Part shown: positions 28,371-37,671 of the stretch, piece after piece
Position numbering within the stretch: position 1 is the first letter of the stretch
How the letters are laid out: the number at the start of each line of letters is the position of its first letter
Source of the DNA: Verrucomicrobiales bacterium
GTDB lineage: Bacteria > Verrucomicrobiota > Verrucomicrobiia > Limisphaerales > CANJXF01
NCBI GenBank assembly: GCA_947478865.1
Contig: CANJXF010000018.1
Location: forward strand, 1-64,000
Direction: 5' to 3'
DNA: 64,000 bases
Notes under the pieces: model-generated
What the model was told of the DNA's origin: nothing
The model's database searches: none
Seen by the model: only the letters and a program-made list of their open reading frames with translations
Translations under genes and position numbers: made by a program

Positions 28371-29819
28371 CTAGTCTCCGCCGCAGCCACCACAACCTCC
28401 GCCGCAGCCGCCGCCACAGCCACCTCCGCACGAGCTGCCGCAACCTCCCGAGCTGCCGTTGGCCGAAGCCGGTGGCTGCAACGTTTTCTGCAAGTCCGCC
28501 ATCGCGGTGCCCGCCAGGGTTCCCATCCCGAACAATCCTACCGCCATCGCGATGTGAACCGGATCCAGCGAGCTCGATTTGTTCTGAAGACTTTCGAGTT
28601 GCCAATTCTTCTGGCGCAACTGTTTCAAAACCAGATCGCCGCGCCGGCTGCGATGCGGCCGCCGCGCGAATGCCACCAAGGCAATCACCGTTGTGGCGAT
28701 GCATGCGAAAATCAGGAGCTCCACCGGTTTGCCACGGCTGATGCCCACGCCGATCTTGCCGATGCCGGCCAGCACCGGCAGCAGTGCAATCAGCGACGCC
28801 GTCCAGCGCACCTTGGCCGCCCGAGCGTCGCTGACCAGCAACCCATGCTCCTGTAGTTGCTCCATCATTGCCGTGATAATTGGTTTGGCCGCAAGCCGGA
28901 CGTTCGCGATCGTTTCGCCGAATCCCTCGTAGGCCACCGTCGCGTGAATTTTTTTCTCGAGCGGATGCGCCTCCGCTGGAACTTCACCGTCGGCGAAGAG
29001 TTTCTTTTGCGCGGCATCGGCCCGAAGCAGTTTCCTGTCAACTAAACTCGTGATCGCGCTGTTGACCGCCAGCACTTTCCCCTGGTTCAGGAATGCCATC
29101 GAGTAGGCGTCCATGTCCGAGAGCTCGTTGACGGGAGGCGTTCCCGGTTCGCGCCATCTCCAGCGCAACCCGCCCGCCACGGTGAAGCAGGCCGCCGTCA
29201 GCCAGAAATACCATTTCAGGAACTCCGGCCCGCGCAGGTCCAAGGGGCTGGAAATATCCGAGACGATCGCCTGGCAGCCGGCTGCGAAGACCAGCGCCAG
29301 ACCCGCGAGCGCCAGGCTCCTGCGCAACCTTGGCAACCGGAGCTTGGGGATGACCCAATTCTTTTCCTGGTCCACGCGCACGAAATGGTTCTTCTCCGCC
29401 GCCTTTTGCATGGGGCTGGGCCAGATGTCCTCGGGCGGTTCGCCAAAGAACAGCCGGTAGCTCTGCAAGGTGCGCCCATACCAATCCTCGAACTTTCCGC
29501 GTTCGGCGGAACCACCCTTGGTTGGCTGGTGGTGGAGCGGGGTTTGCAACACCTCCGGGCAAAACACTTTCCAATAACTTTCCGTATAGGTCAGGTGCAG
29601 ATGCCAGGCCTGGTCCACCGCTTCCGGGGGCGATGCCGGATATCCGGCGGCGACCGCCAGAAAGGCGAATCGTTTGTATTCTTCGATGACACGTTGGGCA
29701 TACGCGAGGGGCCAGCCATTCTCCCTGGCCAATCGGGATGAGAACGGGAACGAGGCATCGGCTGAATCGAGGGAGAACTTTTCCAGCCGTTGCAGTATTT
29801 CGGCATGTTTAGTTTTCAT
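28371..29819 (-). CDS. TIGR04222-type membrane protein with Gly/Cys-rich tail
   Basis: 482 aa from the ATG at 29819 (MKTKHAEILQRLEKF). The N-terminal 140 residues carry a conserved helical block seen with this family (YPASPPEAVDQAWHLHLTYT, DWYGRTLQSYRLFFGEPP). Two transmembrane regions follow (about 170-240), then the TIGR04222 domain (DAYSMAFLNQGKVLAVNSAI, ADGEVPAEAHPLEKKIHATV), another membrane pair (VRWTASLIALLPVLAGIG) and a terminal run of Gly and Cys (GGCGGGCGGGCGGCGGD) beginning near residue 455. Such Cys/Gly tails are seen in relatives. The function is unknown. Confidence 0.8.
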   Translation of the reverse strand: MKTKHAEILQRLEKFSLDSADASFPFSSRLARENGWPLAYAQRVIEEYKRFAFLAVAAGYPASPPEAVDQAWHLHLTYTESYWKVFCPEVLQTPLHHQPTKGGSAERGKFEDWYGRTLQSYRLFFGEPPEDIWPSPMQKAAEKNHFVRVDQEKNWVIPKLRLPRLRRSLALAGLALVFAAGCQAIVSDISSPLDLRGPEFLKWYFWLTAACFTVAGGLRWRWREPGTPPVNELSDMDAYSMAFLNQGKVLAVNSAITSLVDRKLLRADAAQKKLFADGEVPAEAHPLEKKIHATVAYEGFGETIANVRLAAKPIITAMMEQLQEHGLLVSDARAAKVRWTASLIALLPVLAGIGKIGVGISRGKPVELLIFACIATTVIALVAFARRPHRSRRGDLVLKQLRQKNWQLESLQNKSSSLDPVHIAMAVGLFGMGTLAGTAMADLQKTLQPPASANGSSGGCGSSCGGGCGGGCGGGCGGCGGD

Positions 29820-29980
29820 AAGTGGACCTTTGCTCGCGCCCAGCGTCTCCCGATTTTTCCGAATAAGCCAACGAAATTCCGGCCACAACTGTGTGACAAT
29901 TAGGTGACGACAGGAACGCAAACGCCCACCTCGTGCAAAACTGAACTTCCATTCGACCCTTTCCTGTGCGAGACAAGACT

Positions 29981-31279
29981 ATGTCCATAGTCCTGGAGCG
30001 CTTCCGCAGGTTCGAACGGCTTGCCGCATTGCTGCTGCCCTGGTGGCTCGCGGTGGAAATGCAGGCGGCGGACTGGCCGCAGTTCCGCGGGCCTAACCGC
30101 GACAACGTCTGGACCGAAACCGGCATACTGCAAACTCTCCCGACCAATGGCTTGAAGGTGTGCTGGCGCGTGCCGGTGGGCCCGGGCTGGTCGTGCCCAG
30201 TGGTAGCCGATGGACGTGTTTATCTCACGGACATGCGGCTGGACAAACCCAGGGCCTGGGAGCGCATCCAATGCTTTCAGGAATTGACCGGCAAACGGGT
30301 CTGGAGCCATGAGTTCGAGCTGGTTTACCCGGAATGGGCTTTCATCCCCGAGCACGGCGGCGGGCCGGCCGGCACACCGATCGTCGAGGACGGAAAGATT
30401 TATTCGCTGGGCCGAAACGGGCAGGTGGAATGTCGCGACGCCCGGAACGGCAAAGCCATTTGGGAAGTGGCCTTGGGTAAGAAATACGTGATCCTCGAAC
30501 TGGTTTGTCGCGCGTCGCCGCTGATCGAAGGGAATCTCTTGATCCTGTTCACCGGCGGAAAACCGGGCGCGTGCGTCATCGCTTTGGACAAGAGGACCGG
30601 CCAGGAAGTTTGGAAGGCGCTGGATGACTCGCCCTCCAACAGTTCACCGCTCGTCATTGTCGCCGGGGGCAAGCGGCAGGTGATTGTCTGGACCGCGAAT
30701 GCTGTGAATTCCTTGAACCCGGCGACCGGCGAGACTTACTGGCGCGAAGCCATGATCACGAGCAACAACGACTCCATCCCCGCTCCGGTCTTCCAGAACC
30801 ATCGCCTGCTCATCAGCGGATTGATGTTTGAATTAAATTCCAACCAGCCGACCGCGAAGGTCCTTTGGCCGGACTCGCTTGCCCCATCAAAACGGCTTTT
30901 GAGCAACACCTCGTCGCCCATGTTGCGAGGCAACTACATCTACTCGGCGCGATCCAGCGGCGAACTGGTCTGCCTGGAGGCGGGCACTGGCAAAGAGGTT
31001 TGGGGAACCACCCGCGTGACCGGGTTGAAATTCGGCGCCAGCATCCAGCTCACTCCCAATGGGGACGTCACCTTTCTTTTCACGGATGAAGGGAACCTGA
31101 TCGTGGCGCGGCTCGCCCCCGATGGTTACCACGAGATCAGCCGGGTGCATCTGCTCGAACCAACCTCCGTTCTATCGACCAGAAGATTTACGTGGGTTCC
31201 GCCGGTTTATGCGAACCGCTGTATCTTTGCCCGCAACGACGTGGAATTGATCTGCGCCTCCCTCGCCGCCAAGCCTTGA
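29981..31279 (+). CDS. PQQ-like beta-propeller protein
   Basis: 432 aa from the ATG at 29981; a GTG five codons upstream is possible. The N-terminal basic-hydrophobic stretch (RLAALLLPWWLAVEMQAA) looks like a signal peptide, followed by DWPQFRGPNRDNVW, the typical entry of these propellers. About seven blades follow with A-x-D-x-x-T-G-x-x-x-W-type motifs (KRTGQEVWKAL, AGTGKEVWGTTRV). It is a periplasmic or exported eight-blade type propeller; whether it binds PQQ or only uses the fold as a scaffold cannot be told. No dehydrogenase partners are beside it. Confidence 0.82.
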   Translation: MSIVLERFRRFERLAALLLPWWLAVEMQAADWPQFRGPNRDNVWTETGILQTLPTNGLKVCWRVPVGPGWSCPVVADGRVYLTDMRLDKPRAWERIQCFQELTGKRVWSHEFELVYPEWAFIPEHGGGPAGTPIVEDGKIYSLGRNGQVECRDARNGKAIWEVALGKKYVILELVCRASPLIEGNLLILFTGGKPGACVIALDKRTGQEVWKALDDSPSNSSPLVIVAGGKRQVIVWTANAVNSLNPATGETYWREAMITSNNDSIPAPVFQNHRLLISGLMFELNSNQPTAKVLWPDSLAPSKRLLSNTSSPMLRGNYIYSARSSGELVCLEAGTGKEVWGTTRVTGLKFGASIQLTPNGDVTFLFTDEGNLIVARLAPDGYHEISRVHLLEPTSVLSTRRFTWVPPVYANRCIFARNDVELICASLAAKP

Positions 31280-31380
31280 GCCGGCCGCCGGGACTGTCCC
31301 GCCATTCAAGGCCATCAGCGACGCGTTGTGCCAGAGCAACCTCTCCCTTCTCCCGCCTCCGATGGGGAGGATCATAACCA

Positions 31381-32160
31381 TCACCTTAATGCCAGCGTCT
31401 CCAGCCCGCGTTCGCCAAGCCAAGACTTCGGCTTGCGGATGGATGGCTTCAGGCCGAAGGGCTTGATGGCTTTCTCCAGGAGAAAGTTGACCGCCTCATC
31501 CACCGAGTCGGTCACGTGGAAGAGCTGCAGGTCCTTGGTCGAGATTGTGCCGGCCTCCGCCATCTTCTGAATCATCGCCACCTGGTCGCGCCAGTAGTCC
31601 GCCCCCATGAGAATGACGGGAAAGTCCTTTAGTTTTCCGGTCTGGATCAGCGTCAACGCCTCAAACATCTCGTCCAAGGTGCCAAAGCCGCCGGGCATCA
31701 CCACGAAGGCATAGCTATACTTCGCCAGCATCGTCTTGCGGACGAAGAAATACCGCAGGGTGACAAAGCGGTCCAGGTAGGGGTTGGCCGCCTGTTCGTG
31801 GGGAAGCTCGATGTTGCAGGCGACGGAGCGTCCGCCCACGTCCTTGGCGCCGCGATTGGCCGCCTCCATGATGCCGGGGCCGCCGCCGGTCATGACCGTG
31901 AAGCCCAGTTGCGCGATGGCCGCGCCCATTTGCCGGGCGAGCTGGTAGTGCGGATCCGTCTCTTTGGTCCGCGCCGACCCGAACACGGTCACGCACGGGC
32001 CGACGAAATGCAGGGCGCGGAAGCCGCGGAAGAAATCCCACGCGACATGCAGCAGCGTCCGCGCCTCCGCGGTTCGGGAGCGCGGTCCGCCCAGCAAGAC
32101 CCGGTCGGCCACCGCCGGGATAAAGAGTTTTCCATGATCCTGGGAATCGTTCATAGGCAT
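31381..32160 (-). CDS. LOG-family protein (TIGR00730-like)
   Basis: 259 aa from the ATG at 32160; a second ATG lies two codons inside. The Rossmann-like core has the family signatures VTVFGSARTKETDP, TGGGPGIMEAANRGA and PGGFGTLDEMFEALTLIQTG, the PGGxGTxxE motif of cytokinin-activating LOG enzymes and related nucleotide 5'-monophosphate phosphoribohydrolases. In bacteria the physiological substrate is usually nucleotide monophosphates. The start codon overlaps the stop of a short upstream frame (TGATG), which hints at translational coupling. Confidence 0.88.
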   Translation of the reverse strand: MPMNDSQDHGKLFIPAVADRVLLGGPRSRTAEARTLLHVAWDFFRGFRALHFVGPCVTVFGSARTKETDPHYQLARQMGAAIAQLGFTVMTGGGPGIMEAANRGAKDVGGRSVACNIELPHEQAANPYLDRFVTLRYFFVRKTMLAKYSYAFVVMPGGFGTLDEMFEALTLIQTGKLKDFPVILMGADYWRDQVAMIQKMAEAGTISTKDLQLFHVTDSVDEAVNFLLEKAIKPFGLKPSIRKPKSWLGERGLETLALR

Positions 32161-32264
32161 CAATCATACCCCGTTGTGGGTTCGGCGACGAGGGCGAAGA
32201 TGAGGGTCGCGGCGGCTGCGCGGGAGGCGGCGGGCAGCGTTTGTGATGCATCCACCAAAGCCAT
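32160..32264 (-). CDS. Possible 34-codon upstream peptide coupled to the LOG gene
   Basis: A minus-strand frame from the ATG at 32264 reads MALVDASQTLPAASRAAAAT and ends with TGYD and a TGA that overlaps the LOG start codon. A very similar peptide (ESRAAAATLIFSLVSE) ends 13 bases before the neighbouring DUF3024 gene, encoded by a 46-base near-identical repeat. Whether either is translated is unknown: the match may simply be a dispersed DNA repeat. Confidence 0.25.
   Translation of the reverse strand: MALVDASQTLPAASRAAAATLIFALVAEPTTGYD
32180..32225. repeat. Dispersed 46-base repeat, copy 1
   Basis: 42 of 46 bases are identical to 32707-32752 in the same orientation. The core AAGATGAGGGTCGCGGCGG is shared without change. 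The copy lies immediately upstream of the LOG gene. Confidence 0.7.
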
Positions 32265-32329
32265 CAGGCATGTTACTTGGACTATGATCCGGCGTTGTTC
32301 GGCCGGGTTTGATTCGGCATGGTGAAAGG

Positions 32330-32680
32330 TCAGCCGAAGAAGCAGCCATTGGCATCTTCATCGATCACGCGGAGAGCTTCGGCCAACGAAGGTGCCTCCG
32401 CGCAGGGTTTGTATCCATGCCACTTGCCGTCGGCCCGCTTCCAGAAGATGCGCCACACTCCCTGGCTGCGGACATACTCCACCTTGGCGATCGGTTGCTC
32501 GATGTGCTCGCCAGGACGATTGAACGCCGGGCGCGCGATGAAAAGCTCAATGGCCTGGTCCGTGAACCGCTGGCCCTCGCGGACCATGTCGCGCAGGTGC
32601 AGGGGCGGACGCCGTCGGGTCCAGAATGAGTCCTCCAGCACCTTCAGGTGCTCGGCGATTTCGATGTCGGTAAATGGCAT
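32330..32680 (-). CDS. DUF3024-family protein
   Basis: 116 aa small soluble protein. The segments LEDSFWTRRRPPLHLRDMVR, IAKVEYVRSQGVWRIFWKRA and DGKWHGYKP match the DUF3024 pattern, in which a Trp-rich strand pair ends in KWHxYxP. No function is known for the family. The gene lies between two copies of a 46-base repeat and is on the same strand as the LOG gene, 170 bases upstream of it. Confidence 0.75.
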   Translation of the reverse strand: MPFTDIEIAEHLKVLEDSFWTRRRPPLHLRDMVREGQRFTDQAIELFIARPAFNRPGEHIEQPIAKVEYVRSQGVWRIFWKRADGKWHGYKPCAEAPSLAEALRVIDEDANGCFFG

Positions 32681-32706
32681 GGCGGAAAAAGATTATGCGG
32701 CCGTAA

Positions 32707-32752
32707 GTTCGGAGACGAGAGAGAAGATGAGGGTCGCGGCGGCCGCGCGGGA
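32707..32752. repeat. Dispersed 46-base repeat, copy 2
   Basis: Partner of 32180-32225 (42/46 identical). It encodes, on the minus strand, the end of an open frame (ESRAAAATLIFSLVSELTAA) whose stop lies 12 bases before the DUF3024 start codon. Confidence 0.7.
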
Positions 32753-32897
32753 TTCAGCCGTTCCAGCGCCGAGCTCCGCGCACAGCCCGATGGTTTTCAA
32801 TGCCGACGCGCTGGACCATTTCCGGCGCGGGCTTGGCGGGCGCGAGCGGCGGTGACGCCACCAGGGCAAATTCCGAGCGGGGAGCGTGAAAGTGATT

Positions 32898-34151
32898 TTA
32901 CCGCCGGGCCTGATTGCCCGCTTTTCCAATGCAGTAGAGGAACTCCTGTCGGGTCTCGCCGCGTTTGGCCACGCGCAGGTAAATGTGGCCATCGCAAATC
33001 ACCGGGGACGCGTAAGACTCATCGCCGAGTTGATTCTGGGCGACAAGTTTAAAGCTCTTGGGAGTGGCTTCGAACACAAACGTTTTGCCGCCCACGTTCG
33101 AGGCGTAAATCCGGTCGTCCACCATCACCGGCGAAGCGAAGAAATCGCCGCCCAGCCGCTCTTTCCATAACTCCTCTCCCGTATCCGACTTCCAGCAGAC
33201 GGCCATTCCAGCATCCAGCACCGCGTAGAGATGGCCGGCCTTCACGATCATGGAAGGCACGTAAACGCGCGCGTTGTTTTGCCAGGCGACTTTGCCCGAT
33301 CCATCGGCCTCGACGGCCACGGTGTGATTCTTCGGATAACCGCCGCCCGCAAACACCCGCACCCCGTCCGTCACCACTGAGCCCACGCATTCCTCCGTCG
33401 AGCCGTTCACCTCCCAGAGTTTCTGGCCTGTCAAAGGATCGAGGCTGGTGAGCAGATTGCAGCCGGCCAATACCATTTGCATGCGCCCGCCTGCCTTCAC
33501 AATGGCGGGCGACGTGTAGTTTGGAATTTTCGGGCGCGGCTGGCTCCAGACCACCTGGCCGGTCTTGCGGTCAAGCCCGGCGACAACTCCGCCGCCCCGG
33601 TGATCCGCCGAAACCAGGACCAATGATTTGTGAATGACCGGCGATGAAGCGAATCCCTGATGAACGACGAAGTCACAGATTTTTCGCTGCCAAAGGATTT
33701 TGCCATCGAGGTTCAGCGCCGTGGTCTGGACCGCGCCGCCGTTCAGGAAGTTGATGAACAGTCGCTCGCCATCGCACGCGATGGTGGAGGAAGCGGCTGA
33801 CGAATTGGAATGTTTGCCGGGATCGCCCTGCTCGCCGTGAACCTCCGTCTGCCAGACAACTTTGCCACTCTGCCGTTCCAGGCACAGCAATGATTGCGTC
33901 TGCTTCACTTGATCCGCAGCGGCGAGATAGATGCGGTTGCCCACCACCGTCGGTGAGCTGTGCCCGCGACCCGGGATGGCAACCTTCCACACGATGCCTT
34001 CGGTCTCGCTCCATTCGATGGGCGGGTTCTGTCCGGGCGCTGCCATGCCGTCGCCCGTCGGCCCGCGCCACGAGGGCCAGTCCAAAGCCGGGGCAGCGGC
34101 AGCCAACATCGTGCTCAAGAAAACCACGAGGCTGATTCCAGCGCCAAGCAT
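32898..34151 (-). CDS. Secreted PQQ-like beta-propeller protein
   Basis: 417 aa from the ATG at 34151, chosen because it starts a signal peptide (MLGAGISLVVFLSTMLAAAA) that runs into ALDWPSWRGPTGDG. Seven to eight propeller blades follow, with blade ends of the form LDRKTGQVVWSQPRP and SDTGEELWKERLGG. It resembles the product at 29981-31279 in length and entry motif but is clearly divergent. Probably periplasmic. Function unknown; relatives are often annotated as serine/threonine kinase-like or outer-membrane assembly propellers only because of the fold. Confidence 0.83.
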   Translation of the reverse strand: MLGAGISLVVFLSTMLAAAAPALDWPSWRGPTGDGMAAPGQNPPIEWSETEGIVWKVAIPGRGHSSPTVVGNRIYLAAADQVKQTQSLLCLERQSGKVVWQTEVHGEQGDPGKHSNSSAASSTIACDGERLFINFLNGGAVQTTALNLDGKILWQRKICDFVVHQGFASSPVIHKSLVLVSADHRGGGVVAGLDRKTGQVVWSQPRPKIPNYTSPAIVKAGGRMQMVLAGCNLLTSLDPLTGQKLWEVNGSTEECVGSVVTDGVRVFAGGGYPKNHTVAVEADGSGKVAWQNNARVYVPSMIVKAGHLYAVLDAGMAVCWKSDTGEELWKERLGGDFFASPVMVDDRIYASNVGGKTFVFEATPKSFKLVAQNQLGDESYASPVICDGHIYLRVAKRGETRQEFLYCIGKAGNQARR

Positions 34152-34286
34152 GGCGGTAAAACGGCGCAAGAGAATGGCACCGCCTGAGGCCAGGCGGCTT
34201 GAGTTTGAAAACTTTTCGGGAGTCACATTCGAAATTTGCGGTTCGCTCTTTTCGCTGTCGAGCAACTATTTCCCCGCTTTGCGGCC

Positions 34287-34344
34287 ATGCCCCAGCTTGC
34301 GCGCGGCGAGCATCGAGGCGAGGGCGTTGTTCGCGCCGAGGAAC
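34287..34344. repeat. Duplicated hsdR fragment
   Basis: 54 of 58 bases match 38583-38640 inside the hsdR remains. On the minus strand it encodes NNALASMLAARKLGHGR, next to an aligned NNAIASMLAARKLGHGR in hsdR. No other hsdR sequence is joined to it, so it is a displaced or second-copy fragment. Confidence 0.75.
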
Positions 34345-34453
34345 CCGCCATCGCGTGGCCAATCAATCACCCGGTCGCCCAGCGTCTCTGGTCCACCTCT
34401 GCCACCCGATGTTGGTGGGGCGGCGTTGCTGCGTGCGCCGCCGGGAACATCGG

Positions 34454-34473
34454 GGCGGAGCGGCAGCTCCGCC
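34454..34473. repeat. Perfect 8 bp hairpin (GGCGGAGC stem)
   Basis: GGCGGAGC (34454-34461), loop GGCA, GCTCCGCC (34466-34473). It lies 20 bases beyond the hsdR stop codon and could act as a weak terminator, but there is no T-run. It looks more like a REP-type palindrome. Confidence 0.6.
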
Positions 34474-34493
34474 TTGCCTTTCGGTCGAGTGAG

Positions 34494-35983
34494 TTACCCC
34501 GCCTCGGCATAAACACCCGCATCGCGCTCGGGGTAGCTCTCGAAGACGTGCTCGAAGAGGGCGGAGCACTTCTGCTCGTAAAGGGGTTTGTCGTAGGCGC
34601 GGGGAAGGCCAGTGTCGAGGGTGTCCTCGATGGCGAGCTTGAGTTGGGAACGCGCGGTGGATTTCTGCCGCCAGTTGAGGACAAGCAGTTGCTTGAGCCG
34701 GGTCAGGAGTTCGCGGGCGACTTTCTTCACCTCGGCGCGCTCGGGCTCGCTCAACTCAGGTGCCGGGCGCGTGAGGATGTCGAAGATGACCAACTGTTCC
34801 TCGGTCATGTTTTCGCGGACGTGGCGTTGCTGCTCTTCGCTCAGGTTGCGGCTCAATTTCACCAACTCCTCGAACAGCTCTTCGATGTTCCGGCTGCCGG
34901 CGTTGTAGCTCTCAATCAACTCCTCGAACTTCTCGGCGAAGTCGGCGCGGGTTTTGTTCAGGTGAATCAGCTTTTCCAGTTGGGCGCGGATGGCGGCTTT
35001 CAGGACTTCGAGGTCGGTGTTCTTGTGCTTGGACTCTTTGAACTTTGCCGCGAGCGCGCCGAAATCAATCTTCGAGAGGTCCATCACCGGGGCGGGCTTG
35101 GCAGGCATGTCCACGCCTGTGATGGAGGCATCGAGCAGCTTGCTGATGTCGCCCATGACCGCCGTGATGTCCGCCGGATTGGGATTGAGCTTGGCGCGGA
35201 TGGCGTCGGCGATGGCGGTAAGCGTGGCGACACGACCAGAAAACTCCAACGCCGCCGGGTCGGGCTTCACTGCGCTGTAGAGCGTGTTGACGATGCGCTC
35301 GTGGCCTATGAACTCGCGGCGCAACGGGTCGGGTGAGATGAGCGCGTCCACGGCGTCGGCGAGTTTCTGCAAGCGTTGCATACTCCCAACGGCAAGTTGC
35401 TCGATGGCTGGGAGAATCACCTGGCGCGTGGCGCAGAAGGTCGTCGCCGCGTCCACGGCCTTCCGTAAATCCGCGACGAGCTTCTGCTTGTCCTTCACCG
35501 GGTTCTTGCCGTCCTTGCCTGCGCCGTAGATGGCCAGTGCCTTTTCCAGCGAGGCGAACACGTTCGCGTAATCCACGATCATGCCGCTGTGCTTGCCGGG
35601 GAACACGCGATTCGCCCGGGCGATGGTCTGCATCAGGGTGTGATTCCGCATCGGCTTGTCCAGATACACCGTAGAACAACTCGGCGCGTCGAAGCCCGTC
35701 AGCCACATGGCGCACAGGAACACGATTCGTAACGGGTCGTCTGAATCCTTAAACTTCTCGTCCAGCGCCTCTTCATTCATCCGCTTGCGATGCGGCACGA
35801 TGTCGAGGCCGTGCTTCTTCATTTGCTCGATCTCGTTCTGGCCGGGCGACACGATCAGCGCCATGTCGGTTGTCGTGAGCACATCCAGACGTGCGGACAA
35901 TTCAGCTTTCTTTTCCGCCGTGAGGTCGTAGCGCCCCATTTGCTTCTTGGCCACCGCAATTTCCATCGCCCCGACGCGGCGTT
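34494..35983 (-). pseudogene. hsdR: hsdR 3' part (type I restriction subunit R)
   Basis: C-terminal half of a type I restriction ATPase. Starting near 35966 the sequence MEIAVAKKQMGRYDLTAEKK leads into DMALIVSPGQNEIEQMKKHG, then the second helicase domain: LRIVFLCAMWLTGFDAPSCS (motif V region) and MQTIARANRVFPGK (motif VI). A long helical C-terminal region runs to the natural-looking end at 34494. Frames upstream of about 35983 are not homologous. It is separated from the middle of the gene by a plus-strand gene of 1.7 kb, and about 25-30 residues of the family are missing at the break, so it cannot make a complete HsdR. Confidence 0.88.
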
Positions 35984-36030
35984 GAGGAGCGGCTTGACAT
36001 GAAGCTGGATTGTTGCAAAGAGAACGTGCA

Positions 36031-37671
36031 ATGAATTCAGTTCGCTCCATGATTGTGTTCGTCGCCTTGGCCGGCTTCGTAGCGTGCCGGTCTTCTGCGG
36101 AAGCAAGCCCGCAACCCCCGCTCCAACTCGTGCTTCCGGTCGGCGACCGACCCGCCCGTCGCCTCATTGAATCCACGTTTGGCAATTATCTCGACCGCTT
36201 CTACAATGTGAAGCCCACCATTGTCGGCAGTGCCATTAAAGCGGGCAGCTACGTCGTGCTGGGAACTCCTGAAACGAATCCCTTGCTGAAGCAGCTAATC
36301 CGGGATGGCCTCAAGCTCACTTCGAAACAAATCGGCGACGAAGGTTTTCAAATCATCACTCACGAAAGCGGGCCATACCGATACGTGATCATTTACGGGA
36401 AGACCCCGCGCGCCTTGAAACACGGTTGCCAGGAACTGATCTTTTATCATTTGCGGGCGACACGGGAGGGCCTCACGGTGGACTGGCCGCTGGACTTGGT
36501 GAAGATTCCCGAGTTTCCGTACCGTGGAATTTACATGCTTCCGTGCTGGTCGGCCCATGATTCCATCGAATCATGGGAGCGGGTCCTGCGGTTTAATTCC
36601 GAGCTGACGTTGAATCGTAATTGGTTCTGGCTGGATGGTTTTCCCGTCGCCGGCCATACGGGTGAATACACCAACACCCCGCTCGCCGACGAAAAGCGCG
36701 TGCAACGCCTGATTGATCTGGTGAATGACGAGGCCATGAAGTTTTACATCGGCGGCGGTTGGATGACCTGGCATCACAAGAAGGCGGTGGGCCACGACAT
36801 CAAAAAGGGCACGGACTACTACCTGGGCTATTTGAAGACGTTCAAGCGCGTCGGCGGTTTCTACTTCGAGCCAACTGGCGAACCGTGGAACGACGGGCGC
36901 GGGGACGAGAGCAAGGCGTGGCTGGCCGAGGTCGAAGGCTTTCAAAACCTGATCCGAACCCTCCTCAAAAAAGATCCCGACCTCGAAATCGCCCTCGCGA
37001 TTGGAAGCTGGAACAACCCCGAGTATCTCCAGCGCATGGCGACCCTGGATTCCAAACACGTCTTTTGGTGGTGGTGCTGGGGCGACCCGATTCGGAACCA
37101 GGCGCTGGATCGTTTTCCAAACGTCCTGCGCTGGCACAATCAGTTCAAGCAGTCGCCGACGCCCGACGAAACGCACGGCTCGCGCGAGCCGCCCATGCCC
37201 GCCGAACGTAAACTCACCGGTCTGGCGACCAGCTATGATCCAGCGGGCGGCTTTGGCAGCCCGTGGCACAATGCTTCGCACCCGAAGTTTCTGGCCGCTG
37301 ACCTGATTTTTGGCGGCACGACCAAGCCGGAGAATTTTGATCCCCACACGCTCCCTTACTTCTACCTGCAGTACTTTTTCCGGGAACGTTGCTGGAATCT
37401 GAACCTCACGACCGGGGAATTCGAGGCACGCCTGCAACGCCGCCTATTCGACGCCGACGCACCCGCCGACGCCGGCAAACACTATGCAAATCTTTCCCGC
37501 CTCGTCCTCTGGCGTTACGACGACATGAAGCCGAAGCTAAAACCCGGCGCTGAAGAACTGGCGACCCTTCGAGCCTTCATGGATTCCACAAGCCAGCGAC
37601 CTTGGACTTCCCGAATGATGGACACCTTGCGGCACATGGAGGATGCGTTGGCGCGCTTGGAAGGAAAGTGA
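36031..37671 (+). CDS. Secreted glycoside-hydrolase-like protein inserted in hsdR
   Basis: 546 aa from the ATG at 36031. The N-terminus (MIVFVALAGFVACRSSAEA) is a signal peptide, possibly of lipoprotein type. Residues 30-145 look like the N-terminal alpha/beta domain often placed before glycosidase barrels (GH20b/GH67N-like: GSYVVLGTPETNPLLKQLI ... YGKTPRALKHGCQELIFYHL). A probable TIM-barrel follows (FPYRGIYMLPCW, LNRNWFWLDGF, GGFYFEPTGEPWNDGRGDES, FWWWCWGDP). The Glu-Pro-Trp and Asp residues are candidate active-site positions, but the family was not identified. It runs opposite to all surrounding restriction genes and has intact coding, so it seems functional. Confidence 0.7.
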   Translation: MNSVRSMIVFVALAGFVACRSSAEASPQPPLQLVLPVGDRPARRLIESTFGNYLDRFYNVKPTIVGSAIKAGSYVVLGTPETNPLLKQLIRDGLKLTSKQIGDEGFQIITHESGPYRYVIIYGKTPRALKHGCQELIFYHLRATREGLTVDWPLDLVKIPEFPYRGIYMLPCWSAHDSIESWERVLRFNSELTLNRNWFWLDGFPVAGHTGEYTNTPLADEKRVQRLIDLVNDEAMKFYIGGGWMTWHHKKAVGHDIKKGTDYYLGYLKTFKRVGGFYFEPTGEPWNDGRGDESKAWLAEVEGFQNLIRTLLKKDPDLEIALAIGSWNNPEYLQRMATLDSKHVFWWWCWGDPIRNQALDRFPNVLRWHNQFKQSPTPDETHGSREPPMPAERKLTGLATSYDPAGGFGSPWHNASHPKFLAADLIFGGTTKPENFDPHTLPYFYLQYFFRERCWNLNLTTGEFEARLQRRLFDADAPADAGKHYANLSRLVLWRYDDMKPKLKPGAEELATLRAFMDSTSQRPWTSRMMDTLRHMEDALARLEGK

